Shown: positions 52,596 to 60,837 of the stretch, piece after piece | How the letters are laid out: the number at the start of each line of letters is the position of its first letter | Numbering within the stretch: the first letter of the stretch is position 1 | Source: Herbaspirillum sp. RV1423 | GTDB taxonomy: Bacteria; Pseudomonadota; Gammaproteobacteria; Burkholderiales; Burkholderiaceae_D | DNA: 64,000 bases | Direction: 5' to 3' | NCBI RefSeq assembly: GCF_000577615.1 | Contig: NZ_CBXX010000002.1 | Location: 62,001-126,000, forward strand | Position numbers and translations under genes: made by a program | The notes under the pieces: generated by a model | What the model saw: only the letters and a program-made list of their open reading frames with translations | What the model was told of the DNA's origin: nothing | The model's database searches: none

Positions 52596-53516
52596 TCAGG
52601 TGACGCTGATCCCATCCAGCGTCGTCAGCGCCGCCAGCGAATCCAGCCACCACGACAAGGCCGGCCCGGCGCGATAGTCGGGCCGGTATACGCACTGGAT
52701 CGGCAGGGCCATGCCTTCGGGGGCGTGCTGCGAGGTCAGGATCCGCACCAGCTTTCCCGACTTCAGGTCGTCTTTCACCACATGTTCCGGCATATAGCCC
52801 CAGCCCATGCCGGCACGCAACAACGCATGCTTGGTGCCGAGGTCGCTCATGCGCCACGACAGCCGCGAGTGCACCGAGAAATCCTGGCGTGCGGTCAGTT
52901 CGCTGCGGTCGCTCAGCACCAGTTGGGTTTGCTGCGACAGCAGCTTGTCGGGAATCCTGCCCTTGACCGCCGCCAATGGATGCTGCGGCGACGCCACGCC
53001 GACTATCGTCACGCTCGGCAGCGTCACGCGCAGCAGGTTCGGCGGCGTGGTCGGCAAGGTGCCGAGGATACCCAGCATCGAGCGGCCGTCAATGACGCGC
53101 TCGGCGACCGCACCCAGCGCCTCGATTTCCAGCCGCATCGTCACCGCCGGGAAAGCATCGCGAAAACGGCGCAGCAAATCGACCAGGCAATCGGTGGGAA
53201 AGAACACGTCCACCGCCAGCGCCACTTCCAGTTCCTGTCCTTGTGAAAACGCATTGGCGCGCACTTGCAGCGAGTCGGCCTGGTCCAGCACCTGGCGTGC
53301 GTCGCGCAACAAGGCTTCGCCGGCGTCGGTCAGTTGCGGCCGGTAGCCGCTGCGGTCGAACAGCGCCACGCTGAGCTGGTTTTCGAGCGTGCCGATGGCG
53401 TAGCTGACGGCCGACTGGGCGCGGCCCAGCAAGCGGGATGCAGCCAAAAAGCTGCCGCTGTCGGCGACCTGGACGAATACGCGCAACTGGTCGAGGGAGA
53501 AGCGTTCTATGTTCAT
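52596..53516 (-). CDS. LysR family transcriptional regulator
   Basis: 306 residues. N-terminal winged HTH (MNIERFSLDQLRVFVQVADS, recognition helix AQSAVSYAIGTLE) and a periplasmic-binding-like effector domain (about 90-290). It is divergent from a DoxX-pirin-pirin operon, which is the likely target, with two dyads in the 164 bp between. LysR/DoxX/pirin clusters are common in proteobacteria and are usually linked to stress or electrophile response; the effector is unknown. Confidence 0.9.
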   Translation of the reverse strand: MNIERFSLDQLRVFVQVADSGSFLAASRLLGRAQSAVSYAIGTLENQLSVALFDRSGYRPQLTDAGEALLRDARQVLDQADSLQVRANAFSQGQELEVALAVDVFFPTDCLVDLLRRFRDAFPAVTMRLEIEALGAVAERVIDGRSMLGILGTLPTTPPNLLRVTLPSVTIVGVASPQHPLAAVKGRIPDKLLSQQTQLVLSDRSELTARQDFSVHSRLSWRMSDLGTKHALLRAGMGWGYMPEHVVKDDLKSGKLVRILTSQHAPEGMALPIQCVYRPDYRAGPALSWWLDSLAALTTLDGISVT

Positions 53517-53528
53517 GGAGGCAACATT

Positions 53529-53566
53529 ATCTATTTATTAGATATTGATTATAGAAAAATAATCAA
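53529..53566. promoter_or_regulatory. Adjacent LysR-type dyads upstream of DoxX-pirin operon
   Basis: ATCTA-TTTAT-TAGAT (53529-53543) is a perfect T-N11-A type LysR box, and TTGATTA (53545-53551) / TAATCAA (53560-53566) is a second perfect dyad just beside it. Together they fit the recognition-plus-activation site arrangement in LysR-controlled divergent promoters. They lie 13-50 bp upstream of the LysR ATG. Confidence 0.65.
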
Positions 53567-53680
53567 TTTCTTGTCGTGGGAATTCGCATTATTCTGACTC
53601 TGCTTTCTGATTCACCACGTTTCAGAGTTATTGACCGGACACTTACGCTTTATCCAAAACAATTTTCAGGGAGTTTCATC

Positions 53681-54061
53681 ATGACCATTTCCAAATCCGC
53701 TTACACATTCGGACGCATCCTGCTGGCTTCGCTGTTCGTGGTTTCCGGCATCTTCAAGATCATCGGCTTTTCCGGCACGGTCGGTTACATGGGCAGCCTC
53801 GGCTTGCCGGCGCCGACGTTGGCCGTCATCGTCACGATCTTCGTCGAAGTCGGCGCCGGTCTGGCGCTGATGAGCGGCAGCCGCCTGGCGCGTCCGTCCG
53901 CCTTGCTGATCGCCGTCTTCACCGTCGGCGCGACCCTGGCCGCACATCGTTTCTGGGCCGTTGATCCGGCCGCCATGCAAGGCCAACTGACCAACTTCCT
54001 GAAGAACTTGTCCATCATCGGCGGTTTGCTGGTTTTCTGGTCGATCAAGCCAGCCGAGTAA
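53681..54061 (+). CDS. DoxX family membrane protein
   Basis: 126 residues from the ATG at 53681 (CAGGGAG upstream). Four hydrophobic helices with the DoxX signatures GRILLASLFVVSGIFKIIGF at the start and VEVGAGLALMSG in the middle. DoxX proteins are inner-membrane, quinol- or redox-linked proteins of poorly known role. First gene of a plus-strand run with two pirins and divergent from the LysR regulator. Confidence 0.9.
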   Translation: MTISKSAYTFGRILLASLFVVSGIFKIIGFSGTVGYMGSLGLPAPTLAVIVTIFVEVGAGLALMSGSRLARPSALLIAVFTVGATLAAHRFWAVDPAAMQGQLTNFLKNLSIIGGLLVFWSIKPAE

Positions 54062-54149
54062 GCCGCCAAACGCATCAAAAACGCATCAATCCAGACCATC
54101 AGGCGACGGCAGTTCCCGGAGCTGCCATCCCCCCAACAGGAGAAATACC

Positions 54150-55013
54150 ATGAGCACCACTTTTACCCGCCAGCTCGAACGGCTGGTCAACGGCATCCCG
54201 ACCCAGGATGGCGCAGGTGTCAGCCTCACCCGCGTGCTGACGCATGATCTGCAACGCCGCCTGGATCCTTTCCTGATGCTGGACGCTTTTCATTCGGACG
54301 AACCGGACGATTATCTGGCCGGCTTTCCCGACCATCCGCATCGCGGCTTCGAAACTGTGACCTACATGCTGCAAGGGCGCATGCGTCACCGCGACAATGC
54401 CGGCAACGAAGGTTTGCTGGAACCGGGCGGCATGCAATGGATGACCGCCGGCCGCGGCCTGGTGCATTCCGAGTTGCCGGAGCAGGAAGACGGCCTCATG
54501 AGCGGTTTCCAGTTATGGGTGAACCTGGCCGGGCGCGACAAGATGACGACGCCGGCCTACAGCGACATCCCGTCGACAGGCATTCCCGAAGCGACGCCGC
54601 AAGAGGGCGTGCAGGTGCGCGTGTTGGCCGGCGAGGCGTTCGGCGTCAAGGGCGCGGTCGAACGGCCGACCACCGCTCCGCTGTACCTGGATATCCACAT
54701 CGCGGCCGATATCGTGGGCAATAAACGGCTCGCCTTGCCGATTCCGGCGACGCATAATGCCTTCCTGTATGTGTACGAGGGCGAGTTGCTGATCGGACAA
54801 GATCAACGCGTAGCCTCCGCCGGCCGCATGGCGATCCTGAGCAATACGCCGGGAGCGCAAGGCGTGGAGATTCAGGCCGGCAAGGACAGCCGCTTCCTGC
54901 TGATCGCCGGTCAGCCGTTGAACGAGCCAATCGCGCAATGGGGGCCATTCGTGATGAATACCCGCGAGGAAGTCGAGCAGGCGATCGACGATTTCCGCGC
55001 CGGCCGCTTCTGA
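54150..55013 (+). CDS. Pirin family protein 1
   Basis: 287 residues, bicupin. Metal ligands His62, His64, His106 and Glu108 sit in DHPHRGFETV and RGLVHSE, the standard pirin site. Some pirins have quercetin 2,3-dioxygenase activity, others regulate enzymes by protein contact. The second cupin (about 180-285) lacks metal ligands, as usual. It is followed 25 bp later by another pirin. Confidence 0.9.
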   Translation: MSTTFTRQLERLVNGIPTQDGAGVSLTRVLTHDLQRRLDPFLMLDAFHSDEPDDYLAGFPDHPHRGFETVTYMLQGRMRHRDNAGNEGLLEPGGMQWMTAGRGLVHSELPEQEDGLMSGFQLWVNLAGRDKMTTPAYSDIPSTGIPEATPQEGVQVRVLAGEAFGVKGAVERPTTAPLYLDIHIAADIVGNKRLALPIPATHNAFLYVYEGELLIGQDQRVASAGRMAILSNTPGAQGVEIQAGKDSRFLLIAGQPLNEPIAQWGPFVMNTREEVEQAIDDFRAGRF

Positions 55014-55038
55014 TACTTTTTTGATAAAGGAACGTCAC

Positions 55039-55917
55039 ATGAGCAGCATCCGTCATCTGATCCACGGCCTGGTGCGCGACATCGGCTTCCCGGTGCGCCG
55101 CCTGTTGCCGGCCGCCGCCGTGCGCACCGTCGGCCCGTTCGTGTTCTTCGACCACATGGGCCCGGTGGAATTCGACAGCGGCACCACCGAAGGCGATGTG
55201 CGCCCGCATCCGCACATCGGCCTGGCCACGGTGACCTACCTGTTCTCCGGCGCCATGATGCATCGCGACAGCCTCGGCATGGTGCAGCGGATCACGCCGG
55301 GCGCGGTCAACTGGATGGCGGCGGGGCGCGGCATCGTGCATTCCGAGCGCATCCCGGACGACATCCGCGACGGCAAGGTACCGGTGCACGGCTTGCAGAT
55401 GTGGGTGGCGTTGCCGAGGGATGAAGAGCAGGGCGAAGCCAGCTTCCGCCACTATCCCGCAGACAACATGCCGCGCATCGAGCTGGACGGCGCCAGTCTG
55501 CATCTGTTGGCCGGCAAGGCTTATGGCCAGCAGTCGCCGGTCAGGACCTCCAGTCCGACGCTGTATCTGTCCGGGCGCATCAAGGCCGGCGCCACGCTGA
55601 CCTTGCCGGCCGATTACAGCGAACGCGCGGTGTATGTAGTGACCGGCTCGGCATCGCTGGACGGCGAGGCGCTGGACGCCGGCGTGCTGGCGATCCTGGA
55701 GCCGGGCGGCGAGGTGGTGTTGACGGCGCAGAGCGACACGCTGTTCATGCTGCTGGGAGGCGAGCCTATCGACGGTCCGCGCTTCGTCTGGTGGAATTTC
55801 GTGGCGAGCAGCAAGGAGTTGATCGAGAGCGCCAAGCTGGCGTGGCGCGCGCAGGACCGGTCGGTGTTTGCGGCAATTCCTGGCGAAGTGGAATGGATTC
55901 CGTTGCCTGAAAAATAA
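55039..55917 (+). CDS. Pirin family protein 2
   Basis: 292 residues from the ATG at 55039 (AAAGGA upstream; an in-frame TTG at 55021 is less likely). Bicupin with metal ligands His57, His59, His101 and Glu103 (RPHPHIGLAT, RGIVHSER). It is clearly paralogous to the preceding pirin but well diverged, so the pair is an old duplication or a recruited partner rather than a recent copy. Last gene of the DoxX-pirin-pirin run; a composite inverted repeat follows. Confidence 0.9.
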   Translation: MSSIRHLIHGLVRDIGFPVRRLLPAAAVRTVGPFVFFDHMGPVEFDSGTTEGDVRPHPHIGLATVTYLFSGAMMHRDSLGMVQRITPGAVNWMAAGRGIVHSERIPDDIRDGKVPVHGLQMWVALPRDEEQGEASFRHYPADNMPRIELDGASLHLLAGKAYGQQSPVRTSSPTLYLSGRIKAGATLTLPADYSERAVYVVTGSASLDGEALDAGVLAILEPGGEVVLTAQSDTLFMLLGGEPIDGPRFVWWNFVASSKELIESAKLAWRAQDRSVFAAIPGEVEWIPLPEK

Positions 55918-55944
55918 GTTTCGCTGCCTCCGACCGCACATGAG

Positions 55945-56125
55945 AACCGCCCTGACTCCGGGCTAATGCCGTTCAGTCAGACCTATTTTCCCAACCATCG
56001 TCCCTGCGCACACGGGGACCCAGTGTCGTGATGACGTCCGGTACGACGCTGGGTCCTGACTTTCGTCAGGACGACAGGTTGTGATGAACTGAGCTGAATG
56101 GCATTAGCCCGGAGTCAGGGCGGTT
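55945..56125. repeat. Composite nested inverted-repeat element (181 bp)
   Basis: Perfect 26-bp arms AACCGCCCTGACTCCGGGCT+AATGCC (55945-55970) and its complement at 56100-56125, extended by GTTCAG/CTGAAT with one mismatch. Inside is an inverted copy of the palindromic repeat family (55999-56078), with GGACCCAGTGTCGT pairing ACGACGCTGGGTCC and the small hairpin GTCCTGAC-TTTC-GTCAGGAC at 56053-56072. It lies between converging pirin 2 and uspA genes and may act as a two-way terminator. Confidence 0.85.
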
Positions 56126-56137
56126 TTCATTGGCGTT

Positions 56138-56590
56138 TCAGGCTTCCTTGCCGCGGATGATCCAGACCGGCAAAGGACACTGGTGCATCACTTTCTCGGC
56201 GACGCTGCCCAGCACCAGGCGGCGAAAACCGGTGCGCCCGTGCGAACCGATCACGACCAGTTCGGCCTTGCTGTCCTTGGCAGCCTTGAGGATGGCGCCG
56301 GGCACATCGCCCGGTGTCGACTGGCTCTCGACCATGCGCGTATCGCCCTGCAGTCCTGTCGCAACGATGCGCGCCTTTGCTTCGTCCAGGATGGCCTGGC
56401 CGGCATCGACGACGGCGCCGTGTATGTCGGCCGAGGGCGTAAAGCCGGTGTCGTACAGCAGGTGGCTATTATCGACGACATAAAGCGCCTCGATCGTGCT
56501 GCCTAGTGCATGGGCCAGCTTGATTGCTTCGTCCAGCGCCTGATTGGCCGTTGTGCTGCCGTCAACGGGGACGAGGATCTTTGCGTACAT
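56138..56590 (-). CDS. Universal stress protein, UspA family
   Basis: 150 residues, cytosolic dimer. ATP-binding Usp subtype: VPVDGS at 8-12 region and the nucleotide loop GSHGRTGFRRLVLGSVAEKV (Gly115, Gly118, Gly128 of G-2x-G-9x-G). Starts MYAKILVPVDGS, typical. It shares its strand with the small DUF4404 gene 11 bp upstream, so the two form a small stress operon. Confidence 0.92.
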   Translation of the reverse strand: MYAKILVPVDGSTTANQALDEAIKLAHALGSTIEALYVVDNSHLLYDTGFTPSADIHGAVVDAGQAILDEAKARIVATGLQGDTRMVESQSTPGDVPGAILKAAKDSKAELVVIGSHGRTGFRRLVLGSVAEKVMHQCPLPVWIIRGKEA

Positions 56591-56601
56591 GCATTGCCTT
56601 T

Positions 56602-56904
56602 CTAGATCATGCCCAGGATACGGCCAAGTTCTGCGATGTAAGGACTGTCCTTGAGGATGGCGCCTTCCACCGAATCCATGAGTTCCTGGGCCGAGTTGCG
56701 GGTCTTGCCGATGTGCTCGCGCAGTACATGCGTCTGCACTTCGGGGGTGTCCAGGTGGCTCTTGAGGGCGGAGAAATCGTTTTTCAGGTTCTCGGCCTGC
56801 GGACTATCGGCGGAAATTTTCTGCAACTCCACTTCCAGTTCGGCGAGGATCTGCTTCAATCGTACGTGGTTGGCATCGTCTTGGCGCAGGATGGGATCGG
56901 ACAT
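56602..56904 (-). CDS. DUF4404 family small helical protein
   Basis: 100 residues, almost wholly alpha-helical, with heptad-like spacing in LKQILAELEVELQKI (about 16-30) and a second helix with HVLREHIGKTRNSAQELMDS. This resembles DUF4404 proteins, whose function is unknown. It precedes the UspA gene by 11 bp on the same strand and is probably co-transcribed with it. The family name is a judgement from pattern, not a search. Confidence 0.65.
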   Translation of the reverse strand: MSDPILRQDDANHVRLKQILAELEVELQKISADSPQAENLKNDFSALKSHLDTPEVQTHVLREHIGKTRNSAQELMDSVEGAILKDSPYIAELGRILGMI

Positions 56905-57054
56905 GTTGACTCCAGGAGGGTTGATGATGATGGTTGTTGATTATCTGATAGGCCATCATAAGAGATGTGGGGATATTGTGCTGAGAAAGAAGGGTACCGC
57001 ACATTTGTTACACTGCGGCATTCCATTCAGTCACTCACCCAAGAAAGCACCGAA

Positions 57055-58215
57055 ATGAACGATCACCCCGTTATAAGCTGGACCGAAGCAGGGGAAAATT
57101 GTTCTGCCCGCTGGCGCTCCGAAGCCGGCAATTCTGCACCCAAACATGTCGCTCTCGCCGATGACCGCATATCGGCGGATGTCGCCTACAAACTGGTCTG
57201 CGAAGGCACCGGTTTGCTCTGGCGCGGCGATTACCAGAACGCCCGCCAACTGTTGCAGGCGCTGGCGCGCCGCATCGACAAGAAGTCGGAACGCAAATCC
57301 GGCAAGGCGGCCAAGGCGCCGGAGAAACCGCCGGCGCCTGTCTCGGCAACCCAGGCATTCCATCAGCACCGCCAGGCCCAGGCTCAGCGCGCGCGCATCC
57401 TCGGCATGCTCTTGTTGCCGTTGGAGGCCGACTACAGCATTCCCTTGCGGCGTGCGCCCGACGTCAGCCAGGCTTGCATGGAAGCATATGGGCAGGGCGG
57501 CGAAGCCAGCGTGGTTTCATTGCGCGAAGTGCTCGGCCTGATTGGCGCGCATGAATGGCGCAAGAAGGGCGTGCCGGTGCCTGCGCTGGGCGCCGACATC
57601 CATCCCTATTACGGCGTGTTCTCGCCGGTGCGCGGCGAATATGTCGACCTGGTTGCGCAAGCTACCTTGCCAGCCACCGACCTGGCGTTCGACATCGGCA
57701 CCGGCACCGGCGTCTTGGCGGCGGTGCTGGCCAGACGCGGCGTCAAACGCATCGTCGCCACCGACCAGAATCCGCGTGCGCTGGAATGCGCAGCAGACAA
57801 TCTGGCGCGGCTCGGCGTCGCACAACGGGTAGAGCTTGTCACGGCCGACCTGTTTCCGCCGGGGCGGGCGCCGCTGGTGGTCTGCAATCCGCCGTGGGTC
57901 CCGGCCAAGCCGAGTTCGCCCATCGAATATGCCGTTTACGATCCCGACAGCCGCATGCTGCGCGGTTTTCTCGACGGTCTCGGGGCGCATTTGACGCCGG
58001 GCGGGGAAGGCTGGCTGATCCTGTCCGATTTTGCCGAGCATCTGGGTTTGCGTTCGCGCGAGGATTTGCTGGCGATGATCGACAAGGCAGGACTGCAGGT
58101 CGCCGGAAAACAGGACATCAAGCCGCGCCACCCGCGCGCCAGCGATGCCGAAGATCCGCTGCATGCCGCACGCGCGAAGGAAGTGACGTCGTTGTGGTGC
58201 TTGAAAACGAAATAA
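57055..58215 (+). CDS. Class I SAM-dependent methyltransferase
   Basis: 386 residues from the ATG at 57055. The N-terminal 120 residues form a separate domain with a Lys-rich linker (about 77-95); the Rossmann methyltransferase domain has FDIGTGTGVLA (212-222), acidic DQNP at the end of strand 2 and the catalytic-type NPPW (278-281) of N-methyltransferases acting on nitrogen in glutamine or nucleobases (PrmC/RsmC/RlmG group). Whether the target is protein or RNA is unknown. Single gene. Confidence 0.88.
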   Translation: MNDHPVISWTEAGENCSARWRSEAGNSAPKHVALADDRISADVAYKLVCEGTGLLWRGDYQNARQLLQALARRIDKKSERKSGKAAKAPEKPPAPVSATQAFHQHRQAQAQRARILGMLLLPLEADYSIPLRRAPDVSQACMEAYGQGGEASVVSLREVLGLIGAHEWRKKGVPVPALGADIHPYYGVFSPVRGEYVDLVAQATLPATDLAFDIGTGTGVLAAVLARRGVKRIVATDQNPRALECAADNLARLGVAQRVELVTADLFPPGRAPLVVCNPPWVPAKPSSPIEYAVYDPDSRMLRGFLDGLGAHLTPGGEGWLILSDFAEHLGLRSREDLLAMIDKAGLQVAGKQDIKPRHPRASDAEDPLHAARAKEVTSLWCLKTK

Positions 58216-58309
58216 TCAATAAAAACATATAATTACCAATTATTTTTAATGTGATTTATTGGATTTTTGTGATTGAAACGACTAATTTTATTGTCGGAAA
58301 GGCATGCCA

Positions 58310-58708
58310 ATGAAAGCGATTTCCTTCCCCTCTCTGTTCGCCGGCTTGCTGCTGGCGCTGGGCGCGGCGGGCGCAGCGTCGGCGCAGCCGCGCGACCGTC
58401 TTCCCTACCCATACGGCTACGAGCGCCCCGAGCCTGAGCAGCCCGTCGTCACCACCAGCGCCAATACCTGCAGGTGCGAAGTGGCCGACACCAGCGGCAG
58501 CGCCTGCATGATCTACATGCGCACCAACGCCGCCGACTGGCTGGCGCAGAACGCGCCGCAGACGCGCATGCGTTCATCCAACGACGGTCGCTATTACGAC
58601 ACGCCGTTCGCGTTGGCGGCGAGCGCTTGTGCGGGACGCAAAGTCAACGCATCGACTGTCAAGGTGCACTGGCTGGACAAGAAAAACGCCATTCTGGAGT
58701 GGAAGTGA
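58310..58708 (+). CDS. Small secreted hypothetical protein
   Basis: 132 residues from the ATG at 58310; an earlier ATG at 58304 sits too close to AAAGG. Sec signal peptide with basic start, hydrophobic FPSLFAGLLLALGAAGAA and probable cleavage after ASA near residue 25. The mature part has four cysteines (two in NTCRCEV, then SACM and SACAG) that could make disulfides in the periplasm, and a Tyr/Pro-rich stretch PYPYGYERPEPEQP. No family was recognised. Confidence 0.75.
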   Translation: MKAISFPSLFAGLLLALGAAGAASAQPRDRLPYPYGYERPEPEQPVVTTSANTCRCEVADTSGSACMIYMRTNAADWLAQNAPQTRMRSSNDGRYYDTPFALAASACAGRKVNASTVKVHWLDKKNAILEWK

Positions 58709-58740
58709 TTTCTCTGAGATCGCTTCCAACTTATTGTTTA

Positions 58741-59640
58741 TCATCGATTTAATTCCACCTGCGAGAAGATCCAGTCGCGGAAGCGCACGATCTTCTTGCT
58801 GTTCTTCTCCCCCTCGCGATAGCTGAGAAAATGCGTCTCGCGCAGGACTGATTTCAATTCTCCCCCATCGAGCCGCACCAGTTCGCCGTTGGCGATTTCC
58901 TGTTCCGCCAGACGCGTGCTTTCCAATGCGATGCCGACGCTGTTGACTGCCGCCGCCAGCGCCAATGAAGCGCGGTCGAAGGACGGCATCGGCCGTCCGG
59001 GCGGGAGTTTCATGCCGTTCAGCGCGAACCAGTCGCTCCAGCGCACCGGGTTAAGCGTCGACTGGATCAGCGTCATGGCTGCGATGTCGGCCAGCGTCGG
59101 CGCAGGTTTGTCCTTGAGCAACGCCGGTGCGCACAGCGGCACGATGGTTTCCGAGCCGATCGCTTCGCTGACGATGCCGGCGCGTTGCGGCGCGCTGCCG
59201 TAGGCGATGGTCAGGTCTAGTTCTTCATGGCGCAACAGATCCATCGGTTCTGCGCCGGACGACATGCTGATGTTGATGTCGGGATATTGCTGCATGAAGC
59301 GCGGCAGGCGCGGCCCCAGCCATTTGGTGGCGAAGCTGGGCGAACAATGCACCGCCAGCGCATCGCTGCGGCGCACCGGTCCGAGTTCTTCGCAGGCGGC
59401 TTCCATCAGGTCGAAGGCGACCGACAACTGATCGAGCAGGCGGCGGCCGTCGGCGGTCAGTTCGACGCGGCGAAACGAACGGGTGAACAGGGGTTTGCCG
59501 AAATAGGTTTCCAGGCCGCGCACCTGATGGCTGATCGCCGAAGGGGACAAATGCAGTTCTTCGCTGGCGAGTGCAAAACTTTGCAGGCGGGCGGCGGCTT
59601 CAAAGGCGCGCAAGGAAAAGAAACTCGGAAGTTTTCGCAT
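58741..59640 (-). CDS. LysR family transcriptional regulator (GcvA-like)
   Basis: 299 residues. Starts MRKLPSFFSLRAFEAAARLQ, with HTH LHLSPSAISHQVRGLE, the hallmark of the GcvA/AmpR branch, then a type 2 effector domain. Divergent from the class II aldolase gene (137 bp between), so it is the likely regulator of that aldolase and perhaps of the binding protein beyond it. Effector unknown. Confidence 0.9.
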   Translation of the reverse strand: MRKLPSFFSLRAFEAAARLQSFALASEELHLSPSAISHQVRGLETYFGKPLFTRSFRRVELTADGRRLLDQLSVAFDLMEAACEELGPVRRSDALAVHCSPSFATKWLGPRLPRFMQQYPDINISMSSGAEPMDLLRHEELDLTIAYGSAPQRAGIVSEAIGSETIVPLCAPALLKDKPAPTLADIAAMTLIQSTLNPVRWSDWFALNGMKLPPGRPMPSFDRASLALAAAVNSVGIALESTRLAEQEIANGELVRLDGGELKSVLRETHFLSYREGEKNSKKIVRFRDWIFSQVELNR

Positions 59641-59666
59641 TGCGGCCCCGGCATCCGTTCATGAGG

Positions 59667-59679
59667 TGAATCAGATTCA
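59667..59679. promoter_or_regulatory. LysR-type dyad between regulator and aldolase
   Basis: TGAAT-CAG-ATTCA is a perfect dyad 26 bp upstream of the LysR ATG, of the T-N11-A type, within the divergent promoter region to the aldolase. Candidate operator. Confidence 0.55.
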
Positions 59680-59777
59680 TCATATTGTGAATACTCGTCA
59701 TTTGTCAAAGCGGAGGCCTTCTTGGGATGATCGGTCCATCGAAAAACGTATCAACACATCAATTCAGGAGACCAGCA

Positions 59778-60644
59778 ATGATGATCGATATCGCCGAACG
59801 CGCGGCGCAGTCGGCCGCGTCCTACAGCGCCCTCAATGCTTCCGATCCCCGGGTGTCGGTCTATCAGCCCGAGCAGCAGGGTCTGAAATTCCCCGAAGTC
59901 CCGGTATTCGCCACCCACGCCGAAGAACGCCAGCATCGCAAGGAGCGCCTGGTCGCCGCTTGCCGCGCGTTTGCTCTGCATGGCCTCGACTACGGTTTCG
60001 CCGGACACCTGACGGTGCGCGATCCGGAGTTCCCGGACCTGTACTGGACCAACCCGATGGCGGTGCATTTCTCGCAGGTCAAGCTGTCCAACCTGATCCT
60101 CGCCAACCATCATGGCCAGGTGGTGCAGGGCTCGTATGCGTTGAACCGCGCCGGTTTCGTGCTGCACGCCGCCGTCCACGAGATGCACCAGGATATCGTC
60201 GCCATGTGCCACGCGCATACCGTGTACGGCACCGCGTGGGCGGCGCTGGGACGGCCGCTGGATCCGATTACCCAGGATGCGGCGGTGTTCTTTGAAGATC
60301 ACGTGGTTATCACCGCCGAGGCCGGCGCGGTCGCCGTCAAGACCGAAGCCGGCAAGTCGGTTGCCGCCGCCTTCGGCAAGAACAAGGCCGCAATCCACCA
60401 GAATCACGGCTTGTTCACCGCCAGCCGCCACAGCATCGAGGATGCCGCGTTCTGGTTCATCGCGCTGGAACGCTGCTGCCAGGTCCAGCTCATGGTCGAA
60501 GCCACCGGCATCAAGCCGACCATGGTGTCGCCGGAGCGCGCCCGCTACAGTCGTGAAAACGTCGGCAACTCGTTCATCGGCTGGCTGCACTTCCAGCCGA
60601 TTTATGAACAACTGGCGCAGACCAGTCCGGACATGTTCGACTAG
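59778..60644 (+). CDS. Class II aldolase/adducin family protein
   Basis: 288 residues from the ATG at 59778 (CAGGAG upstream). Zinc-dependent aldolase/epimerase fold: GLDYGFAGHLTVRDP near 69-83, metal-binding His145 and His147 (CHAHTVYG), and His210 (HQNHGLF). A conserved Asp/Glu and His134 complete the usual site. Many such proteins without a defined kinase partner act on small hydroxy acids, or have unknown substrates. Controlled in all likelihood by the divergent GcvA-like regulator; the Tat-exported binding protein follows 193 bp later. Confidence 0.88.
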   Translation: MMIDIAERAAQSAASYSALNASDPRVSVYQPEQQGLKFPEVPVFATHAEERQHRKERLVAACRAFALHGLDYGFAGHLTVRDPEFPDLYWTNPMAVHFSQVKLSNLILANHHGQVVQGSYALNRAGFVLHAAVHEMHQDIVAMCHAHTVYGTAWAALGRPLDPITQDAAVFFEDHVVITAEAGAVAVKTEAGKSVAAAFGKNKAAIHQNHGLFTASRHSIEDAAFWFIALERCCQVQLMVEATGIKPTMVSPERARYSRENVGNSFIGWLHFQPIYEQLAQTSPDMFD

Positions 60645-60675
60645 TTTTGCTTCCTGTCTTTGCATCGAGGCAAGG

Positions 60676-60705
60676 ATGCCGGCCATTTTCCATGGCCGGC
60701 ATTTG
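60676..60705 (+). terminator. Stem-loop after class II aldolase gene
   Basis: Perfect 10-bp stem ATGCCGGCCA (60676-60685) / TGGCCGGCAT (60693-60702) with a 7-nt loop, then TTG. Lies 31 bp after the aldolase stop; a short T tract makes it a moderate terminator. Confidence 0.6.
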
Positions 60706-60837
60706 CCGTTGCATCAACCACTGCCGCTGAAAGGAGATCGCCGCCCCAGACCACTTGCATCACCGCCGTCCTGATACGTCAAACCATATAACCGCGCGCA
60801 CGCGGACCCATCCGTTCTAACACAAGGAGCAGGAGAC

